Shown here: positions 13,251 through 24,240 of the stretch, piece by piece
Layout of the letters: each line of letters starts with the position of its first letter
How positions within the stretch are numbered: the first letter of the stretch is position 1
Assembly: GCF_021134715.1 (NCBI RefSeq)
Contig: NC_060021.1
Coordinates: 10,448,501 to 10,512,500, forward strand
Direction: 5' to 3'
DNA: 64,000 bases
Source: Daphnia pulex
Taxonomy: Eukaryota > Arthropoda > Branchiopoda > Diplostraca > Daphniidae
The notes under the pieces: model-generated
What the model saw: only the letters and a program-made list of their open reading frames with translations
What the model was told of the DNA's origin: nothing
The model's database searches: none
Program-made: the position numbers and the translations under genes

Positions 13251-16200
13251 GTCCGTGAAGGTTTGGTGCAGTCCTACAGGAAACTCTCTCACCTGACATT
13301 TTTCGGCTCATCAATGGTAAGTCCTGTTTTTATTTTATGAGGTTATGGAATTAAAATTTGTGTTTGGTCAATTTACGTGTTAACATGGCTTTCAATTTCG
13401 ACTCTGTACTTCCCCCCAAAATGTCGTCTCTTGATGCATGTTGCACGTCTAAAACAGTAAAAGTAAAATGTTGATTAACTAAGAAATAAGACTTTCTTAG
13501 AATTAAAATCTTTGACTTAGTTTGTGATAGTAATTGAGCTTTTATTTATCTTCAACAGCCCGATGAAGATCATGAAGTCCAAGCTTCTTCATAGCATTAT
13601 CATTATGTGTACTTGATAGCTGCCGTGGAATTAAGGTTAGTCTTTAGGAGGGTCTCTACTTTAAATAGGAAATCTGAAATGGAAATAATGTACTCGTAGG
13701 ATAAATCAAGAGTTAGCATTTTGCCTAACATGTGTCTGTATGTGTGCTGCCCATGCATCTTAGTTAAGAATTTATTGAAGTTTAAACTGTTTAACATTAA
13801 CTTGATTTAAATAAAGTAACTATTTCCTGCTTCTAAACAAGACCGCGTTTATGAAGAGATCTTCATCAGCTTGACAGCTTGTAGAGATTTGCAATTTTAT
13901 GGGTCGGAACAGAAATTGAAATTCCCTGTCTTCTTAATAATCCTAAATGAAATCTTTGTGATGTGATAATCTTTGGCTAGCTTATTGATTTATTTACTCA
14001 AGTCAATGTAAATTTGAAGTTAATAGCTGCCTTAACTAATAAATATTTGATTCCTTAATTTTACAGTTGTAAGCTTATGTTAAACTTTTTTGTTATAATT
14101 TGAAAATTGTATTTTGAAATCTTATTATTCACGTAATCAATGTTATTGGTTCACAAATGTTCTTTTGCATTGTGCTTATAGGTTTTCATGGACGGTTTGA
14201 TGATTGAGCTATTTTGCTGTGGCTGTTTGGGGTGCAGTGGTTCTCCAGTAGAGATGCGTTGGAATGGAGCTTGTGCAGACTTGTTGTTTAATGGTAAATG
14301 AATTATTTCAATTCAACGGAAAAGATAATTGTTTTGTTTTAGTAATCGTATTGGCTTCAGAGTGTGTCCACCAGGGGGCAAGTTCCTGGTTTTAGCTAAT
14401 TGGCAACATGGCAAGCTTATGCCGCTGACGTCATTTCTATTACGGATGCTATGATGTCAGTTACTGTGTTCGTGGTCAGTCAACTTTAACATTGTTCTTC
14501 ACAAATATTCTCTTGGTAATTGAGGTTTTAATTCATTAGGGCTTCTGAATGTAAAAATTTTTCACAAGATTTTTTTAACAATTCTAGGTATATTATACTA
14601 TATTTCCATCTTGCCACTTGTAGATTCATTATTAAAATTTGAATGCTGAGGTTTTTAAAAACAGTGAAAGTACTTCAGCTTAATTCCTACATTCTTTGGG
14701 TCTTGCCTGTGGTACACATCTGTTCTTGTCATTGGGAGGCTTTTCCCTGTAGGTTTGGTTGGCTATTTGTTGTATGGGGCTCTTCGGGATCTGTTTTATT
14801 TAGCCGATTTATCTGGCAACGCAGCATGGCGCCAGTCTTTTTTGAGGGAAGAACGGGGAGAAGAGGGAGAATGGGACGAGTGGGAGGGAGGAGGGCGTAC
14901 GAAAAAAAAGGGGACCCACGTTTCCTCTTCTCCCCCATTCGTCCCATTCTCCCTCTTCTCCCCGTTCTTCCCTCAAAAAAGACTGGCGCCATGCTGCGTT
15001 GCCAGATAAATCGGCTAAATAAAACAGATCCCGAAGAGCCCCATAGTAAGAAATAGGAAAAGTTTATTTACATTGTCACTTAACACTTTGTCCATTGATA
15101 TTGACTAAGTTTTTTTTTTTTCAAGTAGGATTAAAGGATTGGTGAAGTTGAGCTTTTTCAAGGCAGTCCACTTCGTTTGATTTGTTGCGGCCAGCTGGTT
15201 AACGGTGTGGTGAGCTGTTGTATTAAGACCGTGTGCTGTTGTGAAGAGCTTCTGCATGCAGTCTGTGGTGCTGCTGGGGGAAGTGTTGCATGCTGTCAAT
15301 GGAGTGTAGTGCCAGCTTTAAATTTAATGAACTCACTGCTGTAACAATTGAGTGTAAGAATCATTCATTTTATTAATGTGAGCTTGAGTTAGAATTTCAG
15401 TTCTTTTATTAACTTTTTTATTTTATTATTTTTTTTTACATCTCATAATGTTATTTGTTTATTAAAGTTCTTTTGCTTGTTAGGTTTCTGAAGTCAGTTT
15501 GAGTTTATTTTGGTGGCTTTATTTGGTCTGCAGTTCATGTTCGCGTAAGAGATTTCTTTCATTACCTTTAGAAGAATTTGGTAAACTTAAAGCTGTATTA
15601 CTGTCATGTAGGTGGTTTTGTTGCAGCCGGTTGTTGAAATGGAGTTCCATGTCAAATTGAGCTGCAGGTTTTGGAAGCTATCTACCTTGCTGGTGTCATC
15701 CTGAAGTGGAACAGAAATGCAGTCGTCTTGGCATCTTGCAATGGTAATTTGATTGTGATATTGGGTTGTAATTTGGAAAGTTAGGAATTTCAATTTAAAT
15801 ATCGTAGTGAGTCAAGAGTTTTTGTGAAAATAGTTACCTGCCTCAACAGCTTTTGCTTATTTTCTTTTCAATATAACAACACCATGGAATTTCATTTCTT
15901 TTACAAAATTTTGATGCAACCTTGTCTTGTAATTAAAATCATTTGCTGCTGCTTGAATTTGATCTTAATTTTAATTTAAACTTGACATGACTTCTCGTTT
16001 TTTTTTTTCATTATGTTTTAATATCTGGTACAGGTTTATTTTTAAATGTATGATATCTCTTTTCTCAACAGGACTCATGACGATCTGATGTAACTGCCTT
16101 GGTGATAATGATGATCAACCTGCTGTATGTAATCCATGCTGCTGGTGTTCTCCAGAAATATTGAAGCAAGACTTGAAACAAAACTGCAGGAATATTTGTA

Positions 16201-16770
16201 GGAATGGTAATTTGGCCGATTTTATTGACTTTTACTTTGAAAATGTATTGTTTTTTTTGTTTTTTTTTTATAATACTGTGTTCAGTCACAAGTTTAACTC
16301 TCAGATAAGTTTTGGTGAAAGTGATTTGCATTAGAAAATTTTAAAGTTCCTGTTGACTTGATTTAAAAAAATGTTTTCTCACAGGATTTTGAAAATGTTC
16401 AGCGGTTTCGTACGCCATCTGTTCAAGATTTTATCCTGAATTGCGCTGAAGTCCTTGCAGTAACGGATTCCGGTACCATCCTGATGTTGCAGTGCCGATG
16501 AAATATGAGTTGATAAAATTTATCTGTATTTGTGTTACATCATCTTTATGTGGTAGAAGATATTGATGATTTTTACTTTTCAGAATGATGTGTTGCAACA
16601 AAAGTTATAACTGTGGTAATCCTAGATGATGTAACCACCTCAACCCTGATTAGGTCGTAACTTATTGTTTGTGTATCAAAATCAAACCTGCTATTTTTGT
16701 TTTACTTGTAAACTTAATATCGAAATCTTTTACAATGTTAAATGTTACAATAAATGAAAAAAAAATTTTT
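13217..16770 (+). ncRNA. Putative spliced long non-coding RNA
   Basis: Several exon-like blocks have good splice borders but no consistent open frame: first exon ending 13316, then 13559-13635, 14182-14293, 15668-15743, 16072-16206 and a last part from 16385. AATAAA is at 16749-16754. Four donors share the same context (AATG before GTAAG/GTAAT). Acceptors have pyrimidine tracts. Translations of the joined exons break quickly in all frames, so I call it non-coding. Exons between 14293 and 15668 are uncertain. I looked for box C/D pairs in the introns, since a TOP-like start and non-coding exons would fit a snoRNA host gene, and found no convincing one. Transcription is not proven by sequence. 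Confidence 0.4.
14774..15044. repeat. Foldback/MITE-like element with 106-bp perfect inverted arms
   Basis: Positions 14774-14879 are the exact reverse complement of 14939-15044, with a 59-base partly pairing spacer. The termini read TGGGGCTCTTCGGG and CCCGAAGAGCCCCA and are flanked on both sides by TA, which would fit a TA target-site duplication of a Tc1/mariner-related non-autonomous element. No transposase frame is inside; open frames across it are mirror images of each other. It lies within the putative + strand non-coding unit. Confidence 0.8.
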
Positions 16771-16985
16771 TCAATCTCAAAACATTTCTTACAAAATCTA
16801 AAATAATAAATTTAAAAAAAAAATTTATTAAAATATTGAAATAAAATAAAAAAATTATTTAATAATTTTTAAATATTTTTAACTAAATTCTTTATCTTTA
16901 AATGAATAAATTTAATTAAATTAACTTTAAATGAATTAAGTTAATTAAATTAACTTTAAATGAATTAAGTTAATTAATAACCATT
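16755..16985. repeat. AT-rich spacer with a 29-bp tandem repeat
   Basis: About 2.9 copies of a 29-base unit beginning CTTTAAATGAAT start at 16896, 16925 and 16954 and end near 16978. The first copy carries a few differences. The surrounding 200 bases are almost pure A/T. It lies between the converging 3' ends of two putative non-coding transcripts. Confidence 0.75.
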
Positions 16986-19085
16986 AACAATTGTTGAAAT
17001 TTAATAAACAAAGCCTCCGGTACAACCCAAATATTTTTCTGTGCAAATTTTAAAGCAATTTATACCCAAATAAACAAACAGACATACTCCTTTTGTCTCA
17101 TTTGGGTGATAAACTGCTTTTGAAACTCGCACACACAGTCAATCAAGACAGGAGGAGACACTGCCTTAACTGACTGCACTTGTTTTATCTAACAACTACA
17201 CAATTTATCAGTCTTGAATGACAGCATTCTCTTGAATTATAGCATCCCCAATGGATGAAGTCCATGATAAGTAGCGCAGGATTTACCCTGTAGACAGAGT
17301 GAACATTTATTAGTTTGACAATAATTTTCAACAATATTTGAGCGACAGAGAGTAATACCTCAAATCAAGCTTAAGGAAGTAAAAAGGGAGATTCCAGGGA
17401 AGCAGCCAACAGGTAGCTTGTTGACTGTCAGTCAGAGTCAGTCCTCAGTCCTTTTTCTTCAACATGACTTTTCTTAAAGTCTGTCATGCAAATTTAGAAA
17501 CCATGTAGTTTCAAACCTGTAAATAAAAAACAAGAAAATTAAGTCACATTGTTAATAATTTGTGTCATCAATGTGCTTGACAACTATGATCTAAAAGAAT
17601 AATTTAACAGTAATCAGTATACTGCAGTTGAAATCGTCTAATAACATTAGAAAGACGTGAGTGCAGATCAATACTTTGAATACATGTTAGACTGCAATAA
17701 AGAAAGTTCTGTGACATGAAAAGTGAACTTACACATGAAACCACCAAACAGTTGGCTAAGGTTCCCTAGAAGATGGAATGAGAGATTGGTCCGTGATGGG
17801 GTTGGTGATATAGCAAGTCCAATTCTTACAGCAGATAATTATGATGAATCCTAATAAAAGATGAGAAGATTGTATGTTTCAGCAATACTGTAAAGCTAGT
17901 GTTGGTAGTTACCTGTATCATTTCGATGGCACATTTTGAACAAAATAGTCAACGGTAGGCTACGTTTCCTTCTGTCAGTTGATGAGAAACAACACTAAGG
18001 TTATCCAACATGTACAAGGAATAAAACACATCACAGACAAGTTACAAATGAAATCACTCGAATTAACCTATGTGTTCATTTGTAACTTTCGAAGAAAATA
18101 GCTGTAGCTGAAAATAGATTTAGACAACGAGTCGCCGAGACCCATAAGCCCATATCCATATCTGTCTGACAAGTGACAACACTATATCCTTCACGCCATC
18201 TATTAGACACGTCCAAAACTGACCGGCTTTAGATAGTCACTAAAGTCACAAAAGTAATCAAAAAGACCATTTCTGTTTGCTTAAACTGGGCAAGGAGTCT
18301 TTAGAATTGTGCAGAGAACAAAGCTCACTTGCTAGTTTTATGCAAATTTTCCGGAAGTATACCGGAAGTAAGCGATAGCGCCTCAACCATTGAGCTGCCG
18401 ACCAAATAAACCAAATATTCGTGATCTACGTGAAATTTGGGGTCGATTAGATGTGATTTAAACGAAATCCAGATTTTGGCCAAAATCGAGAATTTTCCTG
18501 AACTATAGTTCAGGAAAATTTTTAAAACCGGAAGTACGAAAACGTACAAAACAAAACATGAACTTTACCACAAATTTGACGAGGATCACGAATATGTGGT
18601 TATTTTGTACGTCGAATGAATATTTACTGAACTACTGATTGAAAAGATAAAACCGGAAGTAGAAAAAAAAACTCATTATTAAAAATCTAACAAGTGAGCT
18701 TTGTTGCTGGAACAAAACCTGCCAGTTATCACCCAAAATTTTTTTGAAATAGCATTGAGAAATCTCTACAGAGATGTGCAAAGTTAACATAAGTAAACTG
18801 ATTCTGACAGGTAAAAATGATCAAAGGCTATGCCGTCTAGCGTCAGAAAGAAGAAACGTTTAAAAGTAAACATGAAAAAATGTCTGCTGTAGCTCGGTGA
18901 CACTCAATTTAAAGAACTGACAAACAAAGGTAACAAAAAACTTTGATACTCACGTAACATTCTCCCTGCCAAATTTCACCACGCAGCATCACAACAGACG
19001 AAATTCCAAGGTGATGATGGACGCCAGTCCAACTTCTACACACTTCAACAACCACACAACTTCACCAGTCCAACTTCTACACTGA
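16985..19085 (-). ncRNA. Putative spliced non-coding RNA, minus strand
   Basis: Exon-like blocks with correct minus-strand borders, in order of transcription: from about 19080 to 18954 (donor GTGAGT), 17971-17913, 17850-17733, 17516-17359, and a last part starting 17287. A possible ATTAAA on the minus strand lies near 17000-17005. No frame stays open across the joins and no protein family is recognised. It converges with the + strand unit ending near 16770. A MITE-like element sits in its long first intron. Confidence 0.35.
18317..18705. mobile_element. MITE-like element with 15-bp terminal inverted repeats
   Basis: The 389-bp element begins AACAAAGCTCACTTG (18317-18331) and ends with its exact complement (18691-18705). 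Inside are four copies of CCGGAAGT (two near 18350-18370, one near 18530, one near 18655) and a perfect 30-bp palindrome at 18491-18520. There is no transposase. No clear target-site duplication could be seen, so the true ends may differ by a few bases. The non-autonomous transposon interpretation is an inference from structure. Confidence 0.65.
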
Positions 19086-19430
19086 AGACAAGGCAGTAAT
19101 AATGGTTCATGTGCCTTGTCTGCAAGCAATTCCAGATGTTTCAGCACCTGGGCTACAGTGCTTGGACAGTGCCTGCCAGTTATTCAGAATGCTTTTCTAT
19201 TCACCGTAGCATACTACAAGGCAACGGCAAATGTTGAGTAAATCTCAAAAATGATAGTGAAGATGAAAAATTCTTTCCACACTACCCTATCTGACAACAT
19301 CATTATGTAACTGGCTCATTCGATCCTCACTCTAGGAACTGGACATCTAATTAAATTAATAATCACCCCTTTAGCTTTCTTCCTGTAATTCTGCACTTTG
19401 TCTTACTTGTGATCTTTCTTTTTTCTGTAG

Positions 19431-20110
19431 GTTACAATGGCCATTGATAATTGGAGAGCAGCATTGGAATGTGACAGGTTGTCTAGGCTAAAAGCCCTAG
19501 GGAAACTTCGTCTGCTCCTAAGTTACACAGTACACAACTACACATCATAAGTTACTTTACAAAATAAAAACAAATTCAGATTAGGATTTCAAGGTAAGTT
19601 TAACCGTTTCAAATAACATAAAATTTAGCTAATGATTCTTATTGCATTCTTGGCTCAATGTTTTCAGAAGATTTCAGCTGAAGTTGACCTAGGTGCAGCC
19701 TTAGAGCTTGTGTAAACAGAGATCAAACGGACAATCCAATAATGCAAGCTGTCTTCCCTAAACTAAATGGTCTGCATTTGCAAGGTACTTCTTTTGTCCA
19801 GGATAAAAAAATTATAACTGTGGTATTAATGTACCACGCATGTACCAGCATTCAAGTCATAGTTAATCTCTAAAATATTGCTACATTTCCCAGATCTAAT
19901 TTTTTGCTGTTATTTATTTTGTAGAAAATTGCATGACAACATTGAAAGATTGTGGTGAGTTGATTTTGATTAAGTTTAAATTTAGGGAAATGTAAGATTG
20001 ATAGATTTGAGGTATTAAGGTGTATAATGACAGAATAATTTTATTTGTCATATTTATTATTTTACAAATGTCATTAATGAATTTCTTTTTTATAGAGTAA
20101 AAATAGACAT
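19431..20110 (+). ncRNA. Possible spliced non-coding unit (weak)
   Basis: Three blocks with good splice borders were seen: acceptor at 19430, exon 19668-19784 with GTACTT donor, exon 19925-19954 with GTGAGT donor. None has an open frame through the join. It could be a small non-coding transcript or the remains of a gene. No protein similarity was recognised. Confidence 0.25.
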
Positions 20111-20479
20111 TGAATAATATATACTGTGTAAATGAATTTTTAATTAATGTTATTTGTTAATCGGCTTAATTGAAATGTGAAAATTATTTTTTCTTCCCCT
20201 CCCCAACTTTCTCCTCCTTCCTTCTTAAATTTTAGCATCGGACCGATATAGACAAAATACCAATTGAACAAAATACAGAATGCAACTTTTAAAACTCAAT
20301 AAGTAGAATATAATAACACCCAGTAACAGGCAGAATCAAATTTGATGCTCGTAAATCTTTCACCAACATATGATGCAATATCAAACCTCATGACTGCAAC
20401 TATCGGAATCGTAAACTATAACCAAAATGAAGTGAAATCATTAATGTATCTTAAGCATCAATAGAAAAGCTGGATGAAA

Positions 20480-21560
20480 ACAAAAAATTACCGAAGAAGA
20501 AAGGTTGTGGTGTAATATGTTGGTGCTCTAGCAGTTTAGGAACTCGGGGCATAGGATTACTATGGAACATCGGTGTATAGGTCGTAGCAGCGTAAGTAGT
20601 GGTGTAATACTCAGGAGCCTTGCTGGTGTAGTACTTGTGAGCCTTAGTTTGATAGTAGCTTGGAGCAGAGTAATACTTGAGTTTCTCGATGAAGTAAACT
20701 GGGGCGGCGGGCGTGGTTGACTTGTGTAATATGCGGCTTCTTCGGTGTAGTACTTGGGAGCTTCGGTGTTGTAGGTAGGTGTAGCATAGGTAGCGGTGTA
20801 GCAAACTGGAGCATCAGTGTAGTATTTTTGTTCATCGTAGTACGAAAAGGCAGCTTCTAAGGTGTAGTAAGTTAGGGCTGCGTAATACTTGACCGCCTAA
20901 GTTGTGGTTGTGTAGATCGGGGCAGAGTAGTTCTTGGGCGCTTTGGTGTAGTTTTCAACCGTTTCGGTTTAGTAATCAGCTGGAGCCTCGTTGTAGTAGC
21001 TGGGAACAGAGTAGTACTACTTTAGACATCAGTGTAGTGAGTAGCTGAGGACCGAGTAGTACTTGGGAGCCTCGGTGTAATAGGCAGCATACGTAGTCGT
21101 GTAGTACACGGCCTTGGTGGTTTAATAGGATGGGGCAGTATACGTAGTCGTGTAGTACTCGGCCTATGTGGTGTAGGTTGGGTCGGGGCAGAGTGATACT
21201 TCGGGGCGTCGGTGTAGTAGCTGGGAGCAGCGTAAGTTGTGGCACAATACTCCAGTGCCTTGGTGGTGTAGTACTTAAAGGCCTCGGCGCAGTAACTGGT
21301 CGCTGCGTAAGTTGCTTTTGGGTAGTAAGGCGGCAGTTTGGTATCCGTCCTACCAAGAAGACATCGTTACACCCGTGGTCGACCCAGCCATCAACGATAC
21401 AACACCAAACAGCACGAAGCCATAGTTGACAAGGAAAATTAATAAATTTAAACATTAATGTTAAACAATAACTGGCATATTAACAATTAGTCAAAAGTAG
21501 CATTAATACAAAACTTCGTATAAAAAATAGAACATATACCAATGATTGCGAACGTGTCTT
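20480..21560 (-). pseudogene. Decayed cuticle-like repeat gene (YYTT-AP repeats), copy B
   Basis: On the minus strand the region encodes, in shifting frames, runs of the unit APxYYTTxAPxYYT (for example KAPEYYTTTYAATTY near the 3' end). The 5' part (about 21346-21440) reads like a signal peptide core, FVLFGVVSLMAG. Near 21541-21560 is a decayed first exon in which the ATG of the related exon at 22482 reads ATT. Many frameshifts and stops break the repeats. Such Tyr/Thr/Ala/Pro repeat proteins resemble secreted cuticle-type proteins of crustaceans. The repeat family is clear; the functional label is an inference. Confidence 0.6.
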
Positions 21561-22245
21561 GATAATGTAACACTCCAGCGCCTTGGTGGTGTAAGCTGGG
21601 GTAGCGCAGGTTGCAGTGTAGCACTTAGGCGCGCTTCGGTGTAGTATTCGACCTATTTGGTGGTGTAAAAGGCTGCAGCCTCGGTGTAGTAGCTGGGAGC
21701 AAAATAGTAATTGAGAGCATCAGTTTAGTATGCTGGAGCAGCGTAGGTTGTAGTGTAATACTCTGAAGCTTTAGTGATGTACTTGGGAGAATCAGTGTGG
21801 TGTTCAGGCACCTTGGTGATGTAAATCAAGGCAGACTAATACTTCGGGGGCATCGGTGCAGTAGTTCGGGGCAGAGTAATACTTCTTGCAATACTCTGGA
21901 GCCTAGGTGGTGTAGTAATTTGGTGGCCTCTGTTTAGTAAGTAGGTGTTCCGTATGTTGAGATTTTTGTGTAGAAAGGCAGCGAAGTGGTGAAGGATTCT
22001 TTCGCTGCTGATGCTTAGTATCCACCATACCCAGGAGACATCAGCAACCTCCTGGTACACCCAGCCATCGGCGATACAACACCCAGCAGCAGCACGACGC
22101 TATGGTTAACTAAGCAATTAATTTCCACATTAATAATCAATAATAACTGTCATACTAACAAAAAGAGAAAAAATGGGATTGATACATAACTAAATAAAAA
22201 AAGTAAGAATATTTGCCCATAACTGCGAACTAGAAGTTGCCAATT
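21561..22245 (-). pseudogene. Decayed cuticle-like repeat gene, copy A
   Basis: This is a second, shorter tandem copy of the same gene type, minus strand. Repeat units (YYT/AP type) occupy about 21570-21960. A hydrophobic leader (VLLLGVVSPMAG) lies near 22046-22105 but is followed by a stop (GYGGY then stop). An exon-1 remnant near 22205-22245 matches the intact-looking exon at 22482, but its donor reads GC where that one has GT. Frames are broken repeatedly. Confidence 0.55.
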
Positions 22246-22478
22246 TGCCATGTTGGAGATGCTCATTTGACTGCCTTCTATCGACATTTTTCTCGTTTAA
22301 TAAGTTTTGACTTCTCCTGATTCACCCGGGATTCACCTTTCAACTCGAGCCGTGCGGCAATTGTACCTGCTGAAAATAATGCAACACTTGTCATCGGTGA
22401 ATTTTTCAATTATAACTAGATCAACAATTTGAAAAAATGTGGAATTGATGATACTTCATGTAAAATCTGAATATTTAC

Positions 22479-22607
22479 CCATGATTGCGATTTGGTTACA
22501 CGATAAGGATGAGGATGCAGTTAGTGACAGATAGTACACTGCAGTTGTTGCCGTGTCGGAGATACTCAAGCGACTGATTTCTACCTCCTTTTCTCTATCC
22601 TTTTATA
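22479..22607 (-). promoter_or_regulatory. Orphan TATA promoter, initiator and first exon of a cuticle-like gene
   Basis: Minus-strand TATAAAAGG (TATA at 22601-22607) is followed about 28 bases on by an arthropod-type initiator TCAGT near 22576. A leader ends in ATGG and a GTAAAT donor (ATG at 22482-22480), and an acceptor lies near 22380. The downstream exon is only a short fragment before copy A begins. It is probably a third, truncated member of the array whose promoter still looks intact. Confidence 0.5.
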
Positions 22608-22652
22608 CGATTTTTGTTTTGCATCCTAACCTCTTAAGTCTTACGGCTATCT

Positions 22653-22854
22653 ATTGTACTTGCTTGATAATGATGAAACACGCCCCGTTCTCACCCAACC
22701 TCTACACCACTGCATGACACGTTTTACGTAATGAACTCGGTGACCTTCGAGCAGGATGGACATGCAAACTCCCCTTTCCTTCTGCAGGTTGGCTTGTGGC
22801 TATTGTATCTACTTGATAATGATGAAACACCTCCCGTTCTCACTCAACCTCTAC
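22653..22854. repeat. 53-bp direct repeat pair
   Basis: Positions 22653-22705 and 22802-22854 match at nearly all bases (core TTGATAATGATGAAACAC, then CCGTTCTCAC). The spacing is 149 bases. It looks like a local tandem duplication upstream of the orphan promoter; function unknown. Confidence 0.7.
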
Positions 22855-22869
22855 GCAATGAAGAAGCTA

Positions 22870-24240
22870 AGACTTCACCAGCCTGTTAATGGAAAAATAA
22901 AAACTCAATTACAATAAGAAACAAAATCATGAAATAGTTAAATGTATAGCCTTAGGGTTAAAAAGTTAAACATGACTACTTTTGCTATTACTGTTGTATT
23001 TCTGCACGTGGCGAACGCGAACCGTACACAGCAGGTACATGCAAGCAAGAGACAACATTTTGGGAAAAGTTACTCTACATTAGACTAAAAAACCTGTGGA
23101 AACTGTTAAGGAAATGTCACTTTCCAAAAGATATCAAGTCCAAAATATGGATGTGGAACAGCATCAAGAGACTAACCTGATGGAAGAATTATTAGATGAC
23201 AATAATGTCAAACCAGACGGTTGCAACCAAAAGAAATCCTCATATCAATCAATCTTAGATCAGCCTAAATTAGAACTCAAGTAGTGGTCACTACAACCTT
23301 CTTAGTGGGTGCATTCTCTCATTTTTCACTAAAAAAAGTGGCAGTAAAGAATTTGATTTTACGGGCTCTTCAATATCTTGGAGATTCAGCATAACTTAAC
23401 TGTGAAAAAGTAATCTGAATAAAGAAAATTATGTAACAATAAAACGAAACTGAAGTGCTATCTCAGGTTAAAATGACTCGGTTGCTAGTTAGTCATTGAC
23501 CAACACTAGGAAAGAGAATACAAAAATCTATCAAATTTGGCAACAGAAGGTTTTCCATGGCTCTGTTAAAAACTGAATTAGAAAGAAGTTGAACCAAAAT
23601 CTTATCAGCCAAGCTATTTGAAACAAATCAACAGTTGCAATCCCTGGAGCTCCTACAACCCAGTTTCAAATAGGAAGAATGATTAGAAATGTGCAGCTCA
23701 AAAAGTATTTTAAAGAAGTTGACCATTATTTCTTTGTCTAATGAATGAGAAATGACAATTTCAAAAATCACACAATGCACTGTAAAGTGGCATGTTGTTA
23801 CATATGGGTGGATATGGAAATTCTTAAAAATAAAGTGAAATTAATATTGAGATCGTGTTTTCATGCCACAAGGATCTAGGTATACGACCATTTTGCTTGG
23901 CAAAAAAGAGCATCTATGCAACTGAGTTGCCGTACATCTTACTACACGTTTTAAAAATGGCTATGAAAATATTCAATCGTTTCACTGAGAACATATTGCT
24001 CTACATCGCTCAATTCATAAAGGTTTATCAAAAACATATTTTACCATCCAAATACATCAGACCGAAACACCAAATTCCTTTGGACCTGATCAATTTTCAC
24101 AATTTTGACAACTTTCACCCATCTGTGACTGTGATGAGCTTCGAGCAAATGTATTCGTCGTGACGTCGTCGTATGCCAACTCCAACGTTGCCACAGGCAA
24201 CTCCAGGTCTCCAGCCCATCCATGCAACATTGTTGCCAGG
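22870..24240 (+). other. Unassigned stretch with two short open frames
   Basis: Frames at 23096-23284 (62 aa, acidic, no Trp) and 23855-24163 (102 aa, hydrophobic in the middle) are open, but they lack recognisable motifs or convincing splice partners. The intervening sequence is broken in all frames. It could be a fossil transposable-element gene. I do not assign a function. Confidence 0.25.

Noticed and set aside
14643..15056. Open frames of 80-140 aa across the hairpin on both strands
   Set aside because: They are mirror translations of the same inverted arms, so openness on both strands follows from the palindrome and is not evidence of coding.
13317..16385. Possible box C/D snoRNAs in the introns of the + strand non-coding unit
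   Set aside because: TGATGA-like words occur, but mainly in the exon-like blocks, and none pairs with a CTGA box at the right distance next to a terminal stem. A covariance scan would be needed.
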